From contig CAWIOK010000001.1 of NCBI GenBank assembly GCA_963837655.1, forward strand, positions 248,001 to 312,000: DNA of 64,000 nt. The letters are read 5' to 3'. A program made the position numbers and the translations under genes. Below the pieces are notes generated by a model. That model was not told the DNA's origin and made no database searches. It saw nothing but the letters and a program-made list of their open reading frames with translations. Numbering within the stretch: the first letter of the stretch is position 1; each line of letters starts with the position of its first letter. This document shows, piece by piece, positions 54,071 through 61,164 of this stretch. Source of the DNA: CAVVSD01 sp963837655 (GTDB taxonomy: Bacteria; Actinomycetota; Thermoleophilia; Solirubrobacterales; Solirubrobacteraceae).

Positions 54071-55465
54071 GCAGCGAGTCTCCCATCTAGGGCATCTTCA
54101 GCGCGGATAATCGCTATCGAGTCCTGACCGCCTGCCGCGATGTCGGTCGGATCGGCGGCGGCGCCGGCGATGTCGGGTGGCGCGTCGGACGCCGGGAAGG
54201 CGCCGGTGGCCCCCGGAATGACGACCGTCACCGGAGTTCCCGGGGTGTAGCGACCGCCACGCCGGCGGCGGTCGATCCGAGCCCGGGCCGCCCGTGCCAC
54301 GTCCGTCCAATGCTGTTGCGGTCGGGCGGAGATCTCGAAGTAGCTATGCGTAGTGCGAACGACGAGGTTGCCCTCAGAGCCCTCGGTTACCAGATCATCA
54401 TTCGCCAGCTGAGCCACACACAGAAGCGCAACCTGCCCAGCGCGATCGAAGATGAACGGGCCACCGCCCGCTCCGTCGCACCACCAGCGCACAACTGCGT
54501 CAGCCGACCTGTCACCCAGCGCGGCGACGAGGCGCTCGTGCCCCTCAACGCCCGCCTGCGACCACGTCTGTTGCTCTCTGCGATGAAGATCGCGCCCGAC
54601 CTCGCCGACCTCCGATAGGGCGCGGCTGACAAGCGCGCGCAAGAGCTCATCGAGGAACCATCCGAACCACAACGAGTTCGACGTCGTCCGCGCGGTCGCC
54701 GAGTGCGGCACGCCAGGGTTCCGACAGACCGAACGGGTCCACGACGCGCACCGTCGTGTTCTCGTCGGTCCACAGGGCGACGAGGCCTTGCACGGACTCG
54801 CTGACATAGGCACCGACGGTGCCTAGTCCAATGAACACAACAGTGCCAGCGGCTATCGCGTCCTGAACACGCACGCGGGCCCATTGGCGTGGCAGGTCGA
54901 CCTCATCGCGCGTAAGGACCAGTGTGTCCGGACGTCGGGCGCAGCCGTGGACCTTGTAGATCGGTAACGCGTCAGCAGGGAGGCGCAGCAGATCGAGCTG
55001 GTCAGAAACGCCTTCGATCTGGATCGCCGCCTGACGACCACCGTTCTCGACCCCGCAGTCCCAGTTTGCAGATACGACGCGAACGAGACCTTCGCGGATC
55101 AGTAGCGCGATCGCCTCGTGGCCGAACGTGGGCTCCATATCGCGGAAAGCCCACGCGACGGACGCGCGCTCCTTGAGCTCGGACAGCCGGCCGGCTGCGT
55201 CGCGTCGTACGCGGGCCGCGAGCGACTCGAGGTCGTTCTCGTCCAAGTCGCCCACGCTTACGCCAAGCAATTCCGCGACGATCGGCCTCAGCACGTCCGC
55301 GACCTGGTTTCCACGCGGGCCGCACGCCGGCCACGGGATGCTCACTCCGGCGCCGAGGTAGAGCACGAGGCGTTGTGCGCGTGCTGGAGCGACGAGGGCG
55401 GTGACGGCCGGGGGCGGTGCGTCCCTCAACGGACCGGGTTCGTGGCGCACGTCAACCGTGTTCAT
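54067..55465 (-). CDS. SIR2-domain effector with C-terminal coupling domain, frameshifted
   Basis: N-terminal SIR2 fold (residues ~1-270): NAD-binding LGAGVSIPW (38-42 GAGVS), SANWD (N134), catalytic-type His in YKVHGC (H173) and VFIGLGTVGAY (~212-220). The motif set is that of NAD-cleaving defence SIR2 domains rather than of protein deacylases. At 54655 the frame ends (RMVPR stop); the +/-1 frame runs on from LDELLRALVSR to the stop at 54067 (~195 residues: FIFDRAGQVALLCVAQL, HSYFEISARPQQHW). No ATG/GTG start serves that second part, so one ~465-residue protein with an indel is most likely; a separate subunit or programmed shift remain possible. ATG 55465 chosen; first gene of the operon. 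Confidence 0.78.
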
Positions 55466-55520
55466 CGCTGCCCACCGTAGCTGCGCTGAAGCAGTGACGT
55501 GAGACCGTGCCTCCCGCAAG

Positions 55521-55537
55521 CGCAACGGCTCGTTGCG
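55521..55537. promoter_or_regulatory. Dyad CGCAACGGCTCGTTGCG upstream of SIR2 operon
   Basis: Perfect inverted repeat, 7-bp arms around GCT, 56 bp upstream of the SIR2-effector start. A candidate operator controlling the toxic operon; no dedicated repressor is seen in the element. Confidence 0.45.
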
Positions 55538-55811
55538 TCCCTAGGTTGACTCCAATGCAAGGACTGCTCCCCGAGGATGCGGCAGCTCAAGAAGGGCGCC
55601 GGGGCTCATCGTGTCGCTTCCCGGGCCGCGTCCGGCGATAAGAGCCTCACGCAACCGATCGTTCTGAGGAGATAGGACGGAGCGGGCCAGCCAGAGAAGC
55701 ACTCGCCTGCGGCTTTCCACGCGCGGGCGGCCCGGGATGAGGTAACGGCCCAAACTGCCTATAGAGCGTCGTCGCGCCAACTTGCAGAGTCGAGCAGCGC
55801 GTCCCAAGGCC

Positions 55812-55851
55812 TGTCCCCGACCCTGCAGAAGTGACCCCAGCGAACCCGACC
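55812..55851 (+). repeat. Element right-end block, copy A
   Basis: Matches 58278-58317 at 39 of 40 positions. Both copies lie exactly 92 bp before an att copy, so they are likely integrase or excisionase arm-site regions at element right ends. Confidence 0.75.
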
Positions 55852-55903
55852 GAGCCCGACCGAAAACGCCCGTGCCACATAAAATCCCTGCAAATCGGCA
55901 CCT

Positions 55904-55946
55904 ATCATAATCCGCGTGTCGGGGGTTCGAGTCCCTCCTCCGGCAT
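55904..55946 (+). repeat. attR (perfect 43-bp copy of tRNA 3' half)
   Basis: Identical to 48851-48893. It marks the right junction of the 7-kb element. Confidence 0.9.
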
Positions 55947-56386
55947 TACCGTAATCCCTGCTATGGGTAGGATTTGCACGTCTGGCTCGGAGCGCGGAAC
56001 AGTGATCTCGACACGGGGTCGGGCCGGGGTCGTGTTCAACGTGCCGTGTCGGCGATGCGCCGCGCCGCCGACGGCGTGATCGTCACCGTCGCGCCACCAG
56101 CTCCTCGGGGCTTCCCGGTCGCGCCGAACGAGCACCACGGCCACGCGCCGATCGCCGCCAGTCGCGGCCGGAACTTCGGCTCTCAGACGAGGCCTGTCGC
56201 GACCGCTCGTCTCCGTTCGAGATGCCTCGTCGCGATCGAGAACGAGCTCGGCCGGCCCGGTTGACGACGCGCGCATCGCGACTTCTCCACATGCGCACCC
56301 CGTCAACCGAATGCAGGGGCGCCCAGCGAGGTAGGGTCACGCAGCCAGGACTCACATCCCCAGTGTGGGTCCCCGGCCCCGAACTC
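55947..56386. other. Non-coding stretch between attR and DUF2254 copy 2
   Basis: 440 bp. Short open frames occur on both strands but none shows ribosome site plus family pattern. Probably decayed DNA of an earlier element. No clear promoter was found. Confidence 0.4.
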
Positions 56387-57697
56387 ATGCCAACGATGTC
56401 CTGGAGAACACGCTGGCGCATCTACGAGTACGTGCGCAACAGCCTCTGGATCGTCCCGGCGATCTTCGCGGTGCTCGCGATCGCACTGGGGATCGTTCTT
56501 CCCGACATCGACGAGCGGACGAGCACGACGATCGGGATCTCGTTCGGCTCCAGCGCCGCCGAGGGCATGCTCGGAGCCGTGGTCGGCGGGATGATCACGT
56601 TCACCGGCTTCGTGTTCTCGATCCTCCTACTGGCGGTCCAGTTCGGCTCGAGTCAGTTCTCGCCGAGGATGCTCCGCCGGTTCCTCCGCGACCCGACGAC
56701 GAAGATCGCGCTCGGCCTCTTCATCGCGACCTTCATCTACGCCATTGCCGTGCTTCGGACGATCGGCGACGACGGCCGCGAGAACTTCGTCCCGAACAAC
56801 TCGATATCGGTGTCCCTGGTCCTGCTGCTCGCGAGCATGCTCATGTTCCTGCGCCTGATCAGCAGGACCACGCAGGGCCTTCGCGTCGCGGCCGTGCTGA
56901 AGGAGGTCGGCGATGACGGCGCCACGGTGATCCGCCGGGTCTATCCCGACCCTCTGGACGGCTCGGCGCGGGCGGATGCGGGGCTCGATCGCGACGGCGG
57001 CCAGCCCGTGAGGGTGGTCGAGTACGACTTCGATCCGGGCGTGCTCCAGAGCGTCGACACCCGTGGTCTGGTCGACCTCGCGCGCGACGGTCAGGTGGTC
57101 CTCGAGCTGATCCCGTCGATCGGCGACTCGATCGCTCCTGCCGCCCCGCTGTTTCGCGTTCACGGCGACGGCGCGGCGATCGACGACGGGGCGCTGCGAC
57201 GGTCGGTAGCGGTCGGTGACGAGCGCACCATGCGCCAGGATCCCGGCTTCGCGTTCAGGCTGCTCGCCGACATCTCGGCCAAGGCGCTCTCGCCCGGCGT
57301 GAACGACCCGACGACGGCGGTGCAGGCGCTCGACCAGATCGAGCTGCTGCTGCGCCTGCTCGGGACGCGGCGACTGAGGCCCGGTGCACTCGCCGACGAC
57401 GCCGGCCGGGTGCGCTTCATCTACCCCTCGCCGTCCTGGGAGGACTTCATGAGCATCGCGCTCGAAGAGACGCGACTCTTCGGCGCGACGTCACTGCAGG
57501 TCACCCGCCGACTGCGAGCGCTGCTCGAGGACCTTCACGAGGCGGTTGCACCCGAGCGGCGAACTGCCGTCGAGGCCCACCTGGCGATGTTGGAGTCGAC
57601 CGTGCGGAACACCTACGGGGACGAGGTGGAACAACGCAGCGCCCTCACCCCGGATCGTCAGGGAATCGGGTCGCCCCGGGAGCCTCGCGTCCTCTGA
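56387..57697 (+). CDS. DUF2254 membrane protein (copy 2)
   Basis: A 436-residue paralogue of the gene at 17704. Helices SLWIVPAIFAVLAIALGIVL, EGMLGAVVGGMITFTGFVFSILLLAV (landmark), IALGLFIATFIYAIAVL and SLVLLLASMLMFLRLI; the family block FGSSQFSPRMLRRFL; and the C-terminal AKALSPGVNDPTTAVQALDQIE. Start ATG 56387 (MPTMSWRTRW) chosen over the longer frame from 56222 since upstream codons look random. It lies inside the integration hot spot, between attR and the second right-end block, so it may be cargo of a decayed element. Confidence 0.85.
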   Translation: MPTMSWRTRWRIYEYVRNSLWIVPAIFAVLAIALGIVLPDIDERTSTTIGISFGSSAAEGMLGAVVGGMITFTGFVFSILLLAVQFGSSQFSPRMLRRFLRDPTTKIALGLFIATFIYAIAVLRTIGDDGRENFVPNNSISVSLVLLLASMLMFLRLISRTTQGLRVAAVLKEVGDDGATVIRRVYPDPLDGSARADAGLDRDGGQPVRVVEYDFDPGVLQSVDTRGLVDLARDGQVVLELIPSIGDSIAPAAPLFRVHGDGAAIDDGALRRSVAVGDERTMRQDPGFAFRLLADISAKALSPGVNDPTTAVQALDQIELLLRLLGTRRLRPGALADDAGRVRFIYPSPSWEDFMSIALEETRLFGATSLQVTRRLRALLEDLHEAVAPERRTAVEAHLAMLESTVRNTYGDEVEQRSALTPDRQGIGSPREPRVL

Positions 57698-57731
57698 GGC
57701 GTTCATGTGGAGCCGGCGCAAACCGTCTCCA

Positions 57732-57765
57732 CAGCAGGTCGTCGGTTCGAATCCGATCTCCGGCT
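57732..57765 (+). repeat. tRNA-Thr-like 3' fragment
   Basis: Reads CAGCAGGTCG, then a T arm GTCGGTTCGAATCCGAT and acceptor half CTCCGGC plus T, as in the 3' half of bacterial tRNA-Thr. The 5' half (D arm) is missing. It is probably the att remnant of another integrated element, or a broken tRNA gene. Confidence 0.6.
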
Positions 57766-57773
57766 CTCTCGAA

Positions 57774-57795
57774 GGCCCAGAATTCCGGGCCCTTT
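57774..57795 (+). terminator. Hairpin GGCCC-AGAATTCC-GGGCC with T tract
   Basis: 5-bp G/C stem, 8-nt loop, followed by CCTTT; flanking AAG/CTT extends the symmetry. Lies just after the tRNA-Thr-like fragment and could end its or the DUF2254 transcript. Confidence 0.5.
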
Positions 57796-57994
57796 CGTGC
57801 GCTGAGGCTTCCGCGGCCAGCTTGACGGGCAGCCCCCGCGCGGGCGCGTGACATTGGCCGAGTACGCCCTCGACCGGCTCGGCGCGGACCTGGCGTACCC
57901 GCGGGGGGTCGTGTCCTGCTTCTCGGGTGAGTTCGTCCGAGCTGCACGGCACGACCTGAACCGGGGTATACGCAGGAACTTCAGGCAATCCCAT

Positions 57995-58093
57995 GCTGCG
58001 GTGTATTTCGCCAGCGACGGCGCCGACTTCGTGAACGGCACAGTGGTGGACGTCGATGGCGGCCGCACCGGTGTCGCCGTGATCGCCTCGTAG
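57995..58093 (+). pseudogene. C-terminal remnant of an SDR gene
   Basis: The frame reads AAVYFASDGADFVNGTVVDVDGG, the classic end of short-chain dehydrogenases (ASDxAxxxTGxxxxVDGG). No cofactor motif or YxxxK lies upstream in any frame, so only about 33 codons survive. Consistent with the decayed setting. Confidence 0.55.
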
Positions 58094-58277
58094 GGGACTG
58101 CGAGGAGGCACTGGACGGGCATCCGGTTCCTCCTCGCGCAGCCTCCCGCGAGACAGCCGGGAGCGCACTGAACGGCCCAACCTGCGAGCACAGGCTCGCG
58201 TGCCTTCGAGACGTCCCACGCAGCTGCCGTGAGCTGCGCTGAGCCAACTTTGGCGACCAGCCGCCGTGTCCGATCGG

Positions 58278-58317
58278 TGTCCCCGACCCTGCAGAACTGA
58301 CCCCAGCGAACCCGACC
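58278..58317 (+). repeat. Element right-end block, copy B
   Basis: 39 of 40 bases match 55812-55851; the spacing to the following att copy (92 bp) is also the same. Evidence for a second, related element. Confidence 0.75.
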
Positions 58318-58369
58318 CAGCCGAACACCAAGGCTCCGGTACCGAAGACATCCCTGCCAATCGGGACCC

Positions 58370-58412
58370 GTCGTGGTTCGCGTGTCGGGGATTCGAGTCC
58401 CTCCTCCGGCAT
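58370..58412 (+). repeat. Degenerate third att copy
   Basis: 43 bp aligned to the tRNA 3' half with six mismatches, five of them in the first nine bases and all transitions. The T-arm/acceptor part is nearly unchanged. Confidence 0.75.
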
Positions 58413-58552
58413 CCGATTCGCTCCGTCCGCGCTGGATGTTCTGGCGTCCGGTGCATCGGCGAATTCCGTCGAGCGTGTCCCAATGTGTCCCAAGAAGGGG
58501 CAGACGCGCGGCGTCCATCGCGCCGCTCCCATGTCTTCCGTATCGCTTGACC
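58413..58552 (+). pseudogene. Integrase 5'-end remnant
   Basis: Homologous to 48894-49045: the spacer after the tRNA, the AAGGGG ribosome site, and the first integrase codons are recognisable. The three candidate start codons of the intact gene (GTG, GTG, ATG) read GCG, GCG, ATC here, a ~24-bp deletion follows, and similarity ends near 58552. A dead left end of another element of the same family. Confidence 0.75.
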
Positions 58553-58803
58553 GCGACAGTGCTCGCCGTGATCCCGACGGACCCGTCGACTGAGTCGAGC
58601 TCCCGGCTCGAGCCGGCCACGACTTCCAGGCGTCCACGGGGCTGACGCTGACCCGCCACCGCGACCTCCGGCGGCGCTTTGCTGCGTGAGCGCCCCGGCC
58701 GTGTATTCGACGTGGCACCGCGTCCGGCCGATTGATCTTCTACAAGACGCGCCGGCCTCGACACGCCAGGATGGACACCTTCCGAGTAGAGGAGTTCGCA
58801 CCT

Positions 58804-59400
58804 GTGGGCAAGGTCGTCATGTACAGCACGGTGTCGGTGGACGGCTTCATCGCGGACGACGAGGACCAGCCCGGGCCGCTGTTCGACTGGCTGTCGAGCG
58901 GCGACGTCCCGCTCGACGAGACCGGGCAGCTGACGGTGTCGCAGGCGTCCTACGATCACACCCGGGCGTACTGGGACCAGATCGGAGTGACGATCGTCGG
59001 CCGCCACGTCTTCGACCTGACGGACGGCTGGGGCGGCGCGCCGCCCAGCGGGATCGATCACGTGGTCGTCGTGTCACACCGACCGGAGCCCGAGGGCTGG
59101 TACCCCGAGGCGCCGTTCCACTTCGCCGACGGCGTCGAGGCGGCCATGGCCAAGGCGCAGGAGCTGGCGGGCGACCGCACGGTCGAGGTCGCGGCCGGCG
59201 ACGTCGGTGGCCAGATGCTGGCCGCGGGGCTCGTCGACGAGGTCGCGTTGGACGTCGCGCCCGTGGTGCTCGGGTCCGGCAAGCGCTACTTCGGCTCGGT
59301 CGACGCACAGCACCTGCTGGAGGACCCCGACGTGGTGATACGAGGCAACCGGGTTCTCCACGTGCGCTATCGGGTGCGCCGATGTGACATCGGGAACTGA
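58804..59400 (+). CDS. Dihydrofolate reductase/RibD-C-like reductase
   Basis: A 198-residue protein of the DHFR-like RibD C-terminal family (MYSTVSVDGFIADDED, VGRHVFDLTDGWGG, GDVGGQMLAAGLVDEVALDVAPVVLGSGKRYFG, cited as landmarks). These bind NADPH and reduce unknown, often pterin- or riboflavin-like substrates. GTG 58804 is preferred: AGAGGAG at 58788-58794 is well spaced, while the longer frames from 58732 or 58771 add non-conserved residues. Confidence 0.83.
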   Translation: MGKVVMYSTVSVDGFIADDEDQPGPLFDWLSSGDVPLDETGQLTVSQASYDHTRAYWDQIGVTIVGRHVFDLTDGWGGAPPSGIDHVVVVSHRPEPEGWYPEAPFHFADGVEAAMAKAQELAGDRTVEVAAGDVGGQMLAAGLVDEVALDVAPVVLGSGKRYFGSVDAQHLLEDPDVVIRGNRVLHVRYRVRRCDIGN

Positions 59401-59478
59401 TCGCGACGCGCTCGCGTGCTCTTGCCAAATCGGCAATGGAATTTGTCAATCGTGGGCCCGGCGGCCCACGATGGTGTC

Positions 59479-60121
59479 ATGCAGAAGAACACACCACCCT
59501 TCGAACCGCCGGCCTGGGACGAGCGCTACGCCGGCACCCAGTCGATCTGGAGCGGCAACGCCAACGCGCAACTCGTCGCCGAGGCGTCGCGCCTGACGCC
59601 GGGCACCGCGCTCGACGTCGGCTGCGGTGAGGGCGGCGACGTCATCTGGCTCGCACAGCATGGCTGGCGGGTGACCGGCGCGGACTTCTCCGCCAACGGC
59701 CTGCAACGCGCCGCGCGGCACGCCGAGGAGGCGGAGGTCGGCAACCGCGTCGACTGGTGGCAGGACGACGCCCGCTCCTTCGACGCGGGCGGCCGCGCCT
59801 ACGACCTCGTCACGACCCACTTCCTGCATCCGCCCGACGGCGGGATGGTGGACGTGACCAGGCGGCTGTGCGAAGCCGTCGCGCCCGGCGGGCACCTCCT
59901 CGTCGTGGGCCACGCGCCGGGCGAGGCGTTCACCCACCTCAGCGACGGCCACCGCGGGGCGATGTGGCACGCGGCGGACCTGCTGCACGGCGCTGGGGGA
60001 CGGCTTCGAGCCGCTCGTTGTCGAGGAGCGCCTCCGGACGGTGACCCGCGAGGGCAGGACGATGGAGGTCGAGGACGCGACGCTGCTCGCGCGCCGGAAC
60101 CTGCTCATGGGTAGAGCCTGA
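59479..60121 (+). CDS. Class-I SAM-dependent methyltransferase, frameshifted
   Basis: About 213 residues when read through. Motif I TALDVGCGEGGDVIWLA, post-I VTGADFSANGL and the motif IV-region YDLVTTHFLHPPDGG resemble small thiopurine/tellurite-type methyltransferases. Near 59988 the frame changes; the other frame gives ALGDGFEPLVVEERLRTVTREG to the stop at 60121. The end overlaps the convergent secreted-protein gene by 17 bp. Substrate unknown. Confidence 0.8.
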
Positions 60122-60623
60122 TCTCGCAGGTGTTCCCGACGGTCGCGGCGCCGGCGAAGTGCTCGCGCACGCCGTTGCACCGCACTGTGCTCGTCTGGCC
60201 GGACTGGATGGTCGCGGCGTAGAAGTTCTGGCAGAAGCCGTTGTCCCCGGCGCAGCTCCTGTCCTGCCACCAGGCCGGCGCGGCGGAGACCGGCGAGTAC
60301 GTGGTCAGCCGGGCGTTCTGGGTCACCTTGCCCCGTCGGCCGGTCGATCCGACGTTGCTGACGATGTACGCGTTCATGCTCACGCTGCACGGGCGCGCGT
60401 TCGACCGCGGGCAGGTCAGCCGGACCGTGCATCCGTCGATGTAGTCGCCCCACGCGCCATAGACGAACGGGGCGCCGAGTGACCCTGGCGTGGTGCACGA
60501 TCGCCAGGACTGGGTGGTGATGTCCCACCCGCCGGTGATGGGGTTCGCGACATCGGCGCGGGCCCCACCAGCGGTGCCGAGGGCCACGGCGGCGACGGTG
60601 AGGGCGGCGGCGATCTTGCGCAT
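60105..60623 (-). CDS. Secreted Cys-containing protein of unknown function
   Basis: A 172-residue protein with a Sec signal peptide (MRKIAAALTVAAVALGTAGGARA, cut likely after ARA). The mature part has eight cysteines (SWRSCTTPG, DGCTVRLTCPRSNARPCSV, DRSCAGDNGFCQNF, VRCNG, NTCEIRL), probably in disulphides, and many Ser/Thr/Asn. GGGAG lies 6 bp before ATG 60623. No known domain recognised; an extracellular structural or inhibitor-like protein is possible. Confidence 0.8.
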   Translation of the reverse strand: MRKIAAALTVAAVALGTAGGARADVANPITGGWDITTQSWRSCTTPGSLGAPFVYGAWGDYIDGCTVRLTCPRSNARPCSVSMNAYIVSNVGSTGRRGKVTQNARLTTYSPVSAAPAWWQDRSCAGDNGFCQNFYAATIQSGQTSTVRCNGVREHFAGAATVGNTCEIRLYP

Positions 60624-60747
60624 GGATGACTCCCAGGTGGCGGATGGTCCGGCGATGGGAGATCCTCGGCGCGACGCCGCGGCGTGCCCAGGCACCCATG
60701 GTGTGGCCTGCCCCACCCCCCGCGCGTCCTGCGTGTCAGCCCGGTGC

Positions 60748-61134
60748 TCAGCGCCCGGCCGGCTGGAAGAGCTCGATCGCGTTGCCGGCCGGATCGTCGA
60801 ACACGATCTGACGGCCGCCGGGGCCGGTCACGATGTCGTTGCGGAACGTCAGCCCGGCGGCGCGCAGGCGCTCGACCTGGTCGTCGAGGTCCTCGACGAC
60901 CAGGTGGATGCGGTTCCAGCCTCCCGGCTCGGGAACCCGCCCGTCCGGCATCGGGCGGCCCGCCGAGCTCGCCGGGCCGCTCAGGAGCAGGCGCAGGCGC
61001 CCGCGCAGCACCTCGGCGAACGCGGGCACCGCATTCGTTCCGACCGTGAAGCCGAGATGCGTCGTGTAGAACTCCAGCGCTCGCTGGACGTCGTCGACCA
61101 TGTAGCGCACGCTCACCAGGTCATCGGGCCCCAT
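60748..61134 (-). CDS. VOC-family (glyoxalase/bleomycin-resistance fold) protein
   Basis: A 128-residue vicinal-oxygen-chelate protein (VRYMVDDVQRALEFYTTHLGF opening as landmark; NRIHLVVEDLDDQVERLRAAG; IVFDDPAGNAIELFQP end). The metal positions of glyoxalases are partly kept (His in NRIHLVV, Glu in AIELF). Function may be binding, detoxification or isomerisation. Start ATG 61134. Confidence 0.83.
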   Translation of the reverse strand: MGPDDLVSVRYMVDDVQRALEFYTTHLGFTVGTNAVPAFAEVLRGRLRLLLSGPASSAGRPMPDGRVPEPGGWNRIHLVVEDLDDQVERLRAAGLTFRNDIVTGPGGRQIVFDDPAGNAIELFQPAGR

Positions 61135-61164
61135 GAGGCATCACCTCCGTGTCGGTGGTGTGGA

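Larger units (their letters stand above)
55466..55903. other. Upstream region of the SIR2 operon and element right end
   Basis: A 438-bp stretch without a supported gene. It holds a 17-bp dyad at 55521-55537 upstream of the SIR2 start and the conserved right-end block at 55812-55851, 92 bp before attR. Short open frames on both strands here show no family pattern. Confidence 0.55.
48851..55946. mobile_element. tRNA-integrated genetic element (about 7.05 kb)
   Basis: Bounded by perfect 43-bp direct repeats of the tRNA 3' half (48851-48893 and 55904-55946; offset 7,053 bp). Contents: tyrosine integrase next to the tRNA, replication-relaxation protein, excisionase, a long hairpin, and a three-gene ABC-3C-like SIR2 operon as cargo. 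The cargo uses less G/C-biased codons than the flanking host genes, supporting acquisition from elsewhere. No conjugation genes are present, so it would move as an integrative mobilisable element or satellite. Confidence 0.88.
57698..58803. other. Decayed integration region
   Basis: About 1.1 kb without an intact gene. It contains a tRNA-Thr-like 3' fragment with hairpin, an SDR C-terminal remnant, a second right-end block, a degenerate att copy and an integrase 5' remnant (all listed separately). 58553-58803 shows nothing beyond the ribosome site of the next gene. Confidence 0.65.

Noticed and set aside
54310..54618. 102-codon plus-strand frame opposite the SIR2 effector
   Set aside because: Antisense to the effector C-terminal domain, no ribosome site or homology pattern.
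55541..55901. Short minus-strand frames near attR
   Set aside because: No ribosome site, no family pattern, and they run across the conserved right-end block.
57848..57994. N-terminal part of an 81-codon frame before the SDR remnant
   Set aside because: Only the last ~33 codons resemble an SDR; the rest shows no cofactor motif or other family pattern, so I kept only the remnant.
57491..59061. Minus-strand frames with patterns like RRSDSNRRP and GDRIRTDDLL
   Set aside because: These are the usual spurious translations of tRNA 3' ends and their flanks on the opposite strand.
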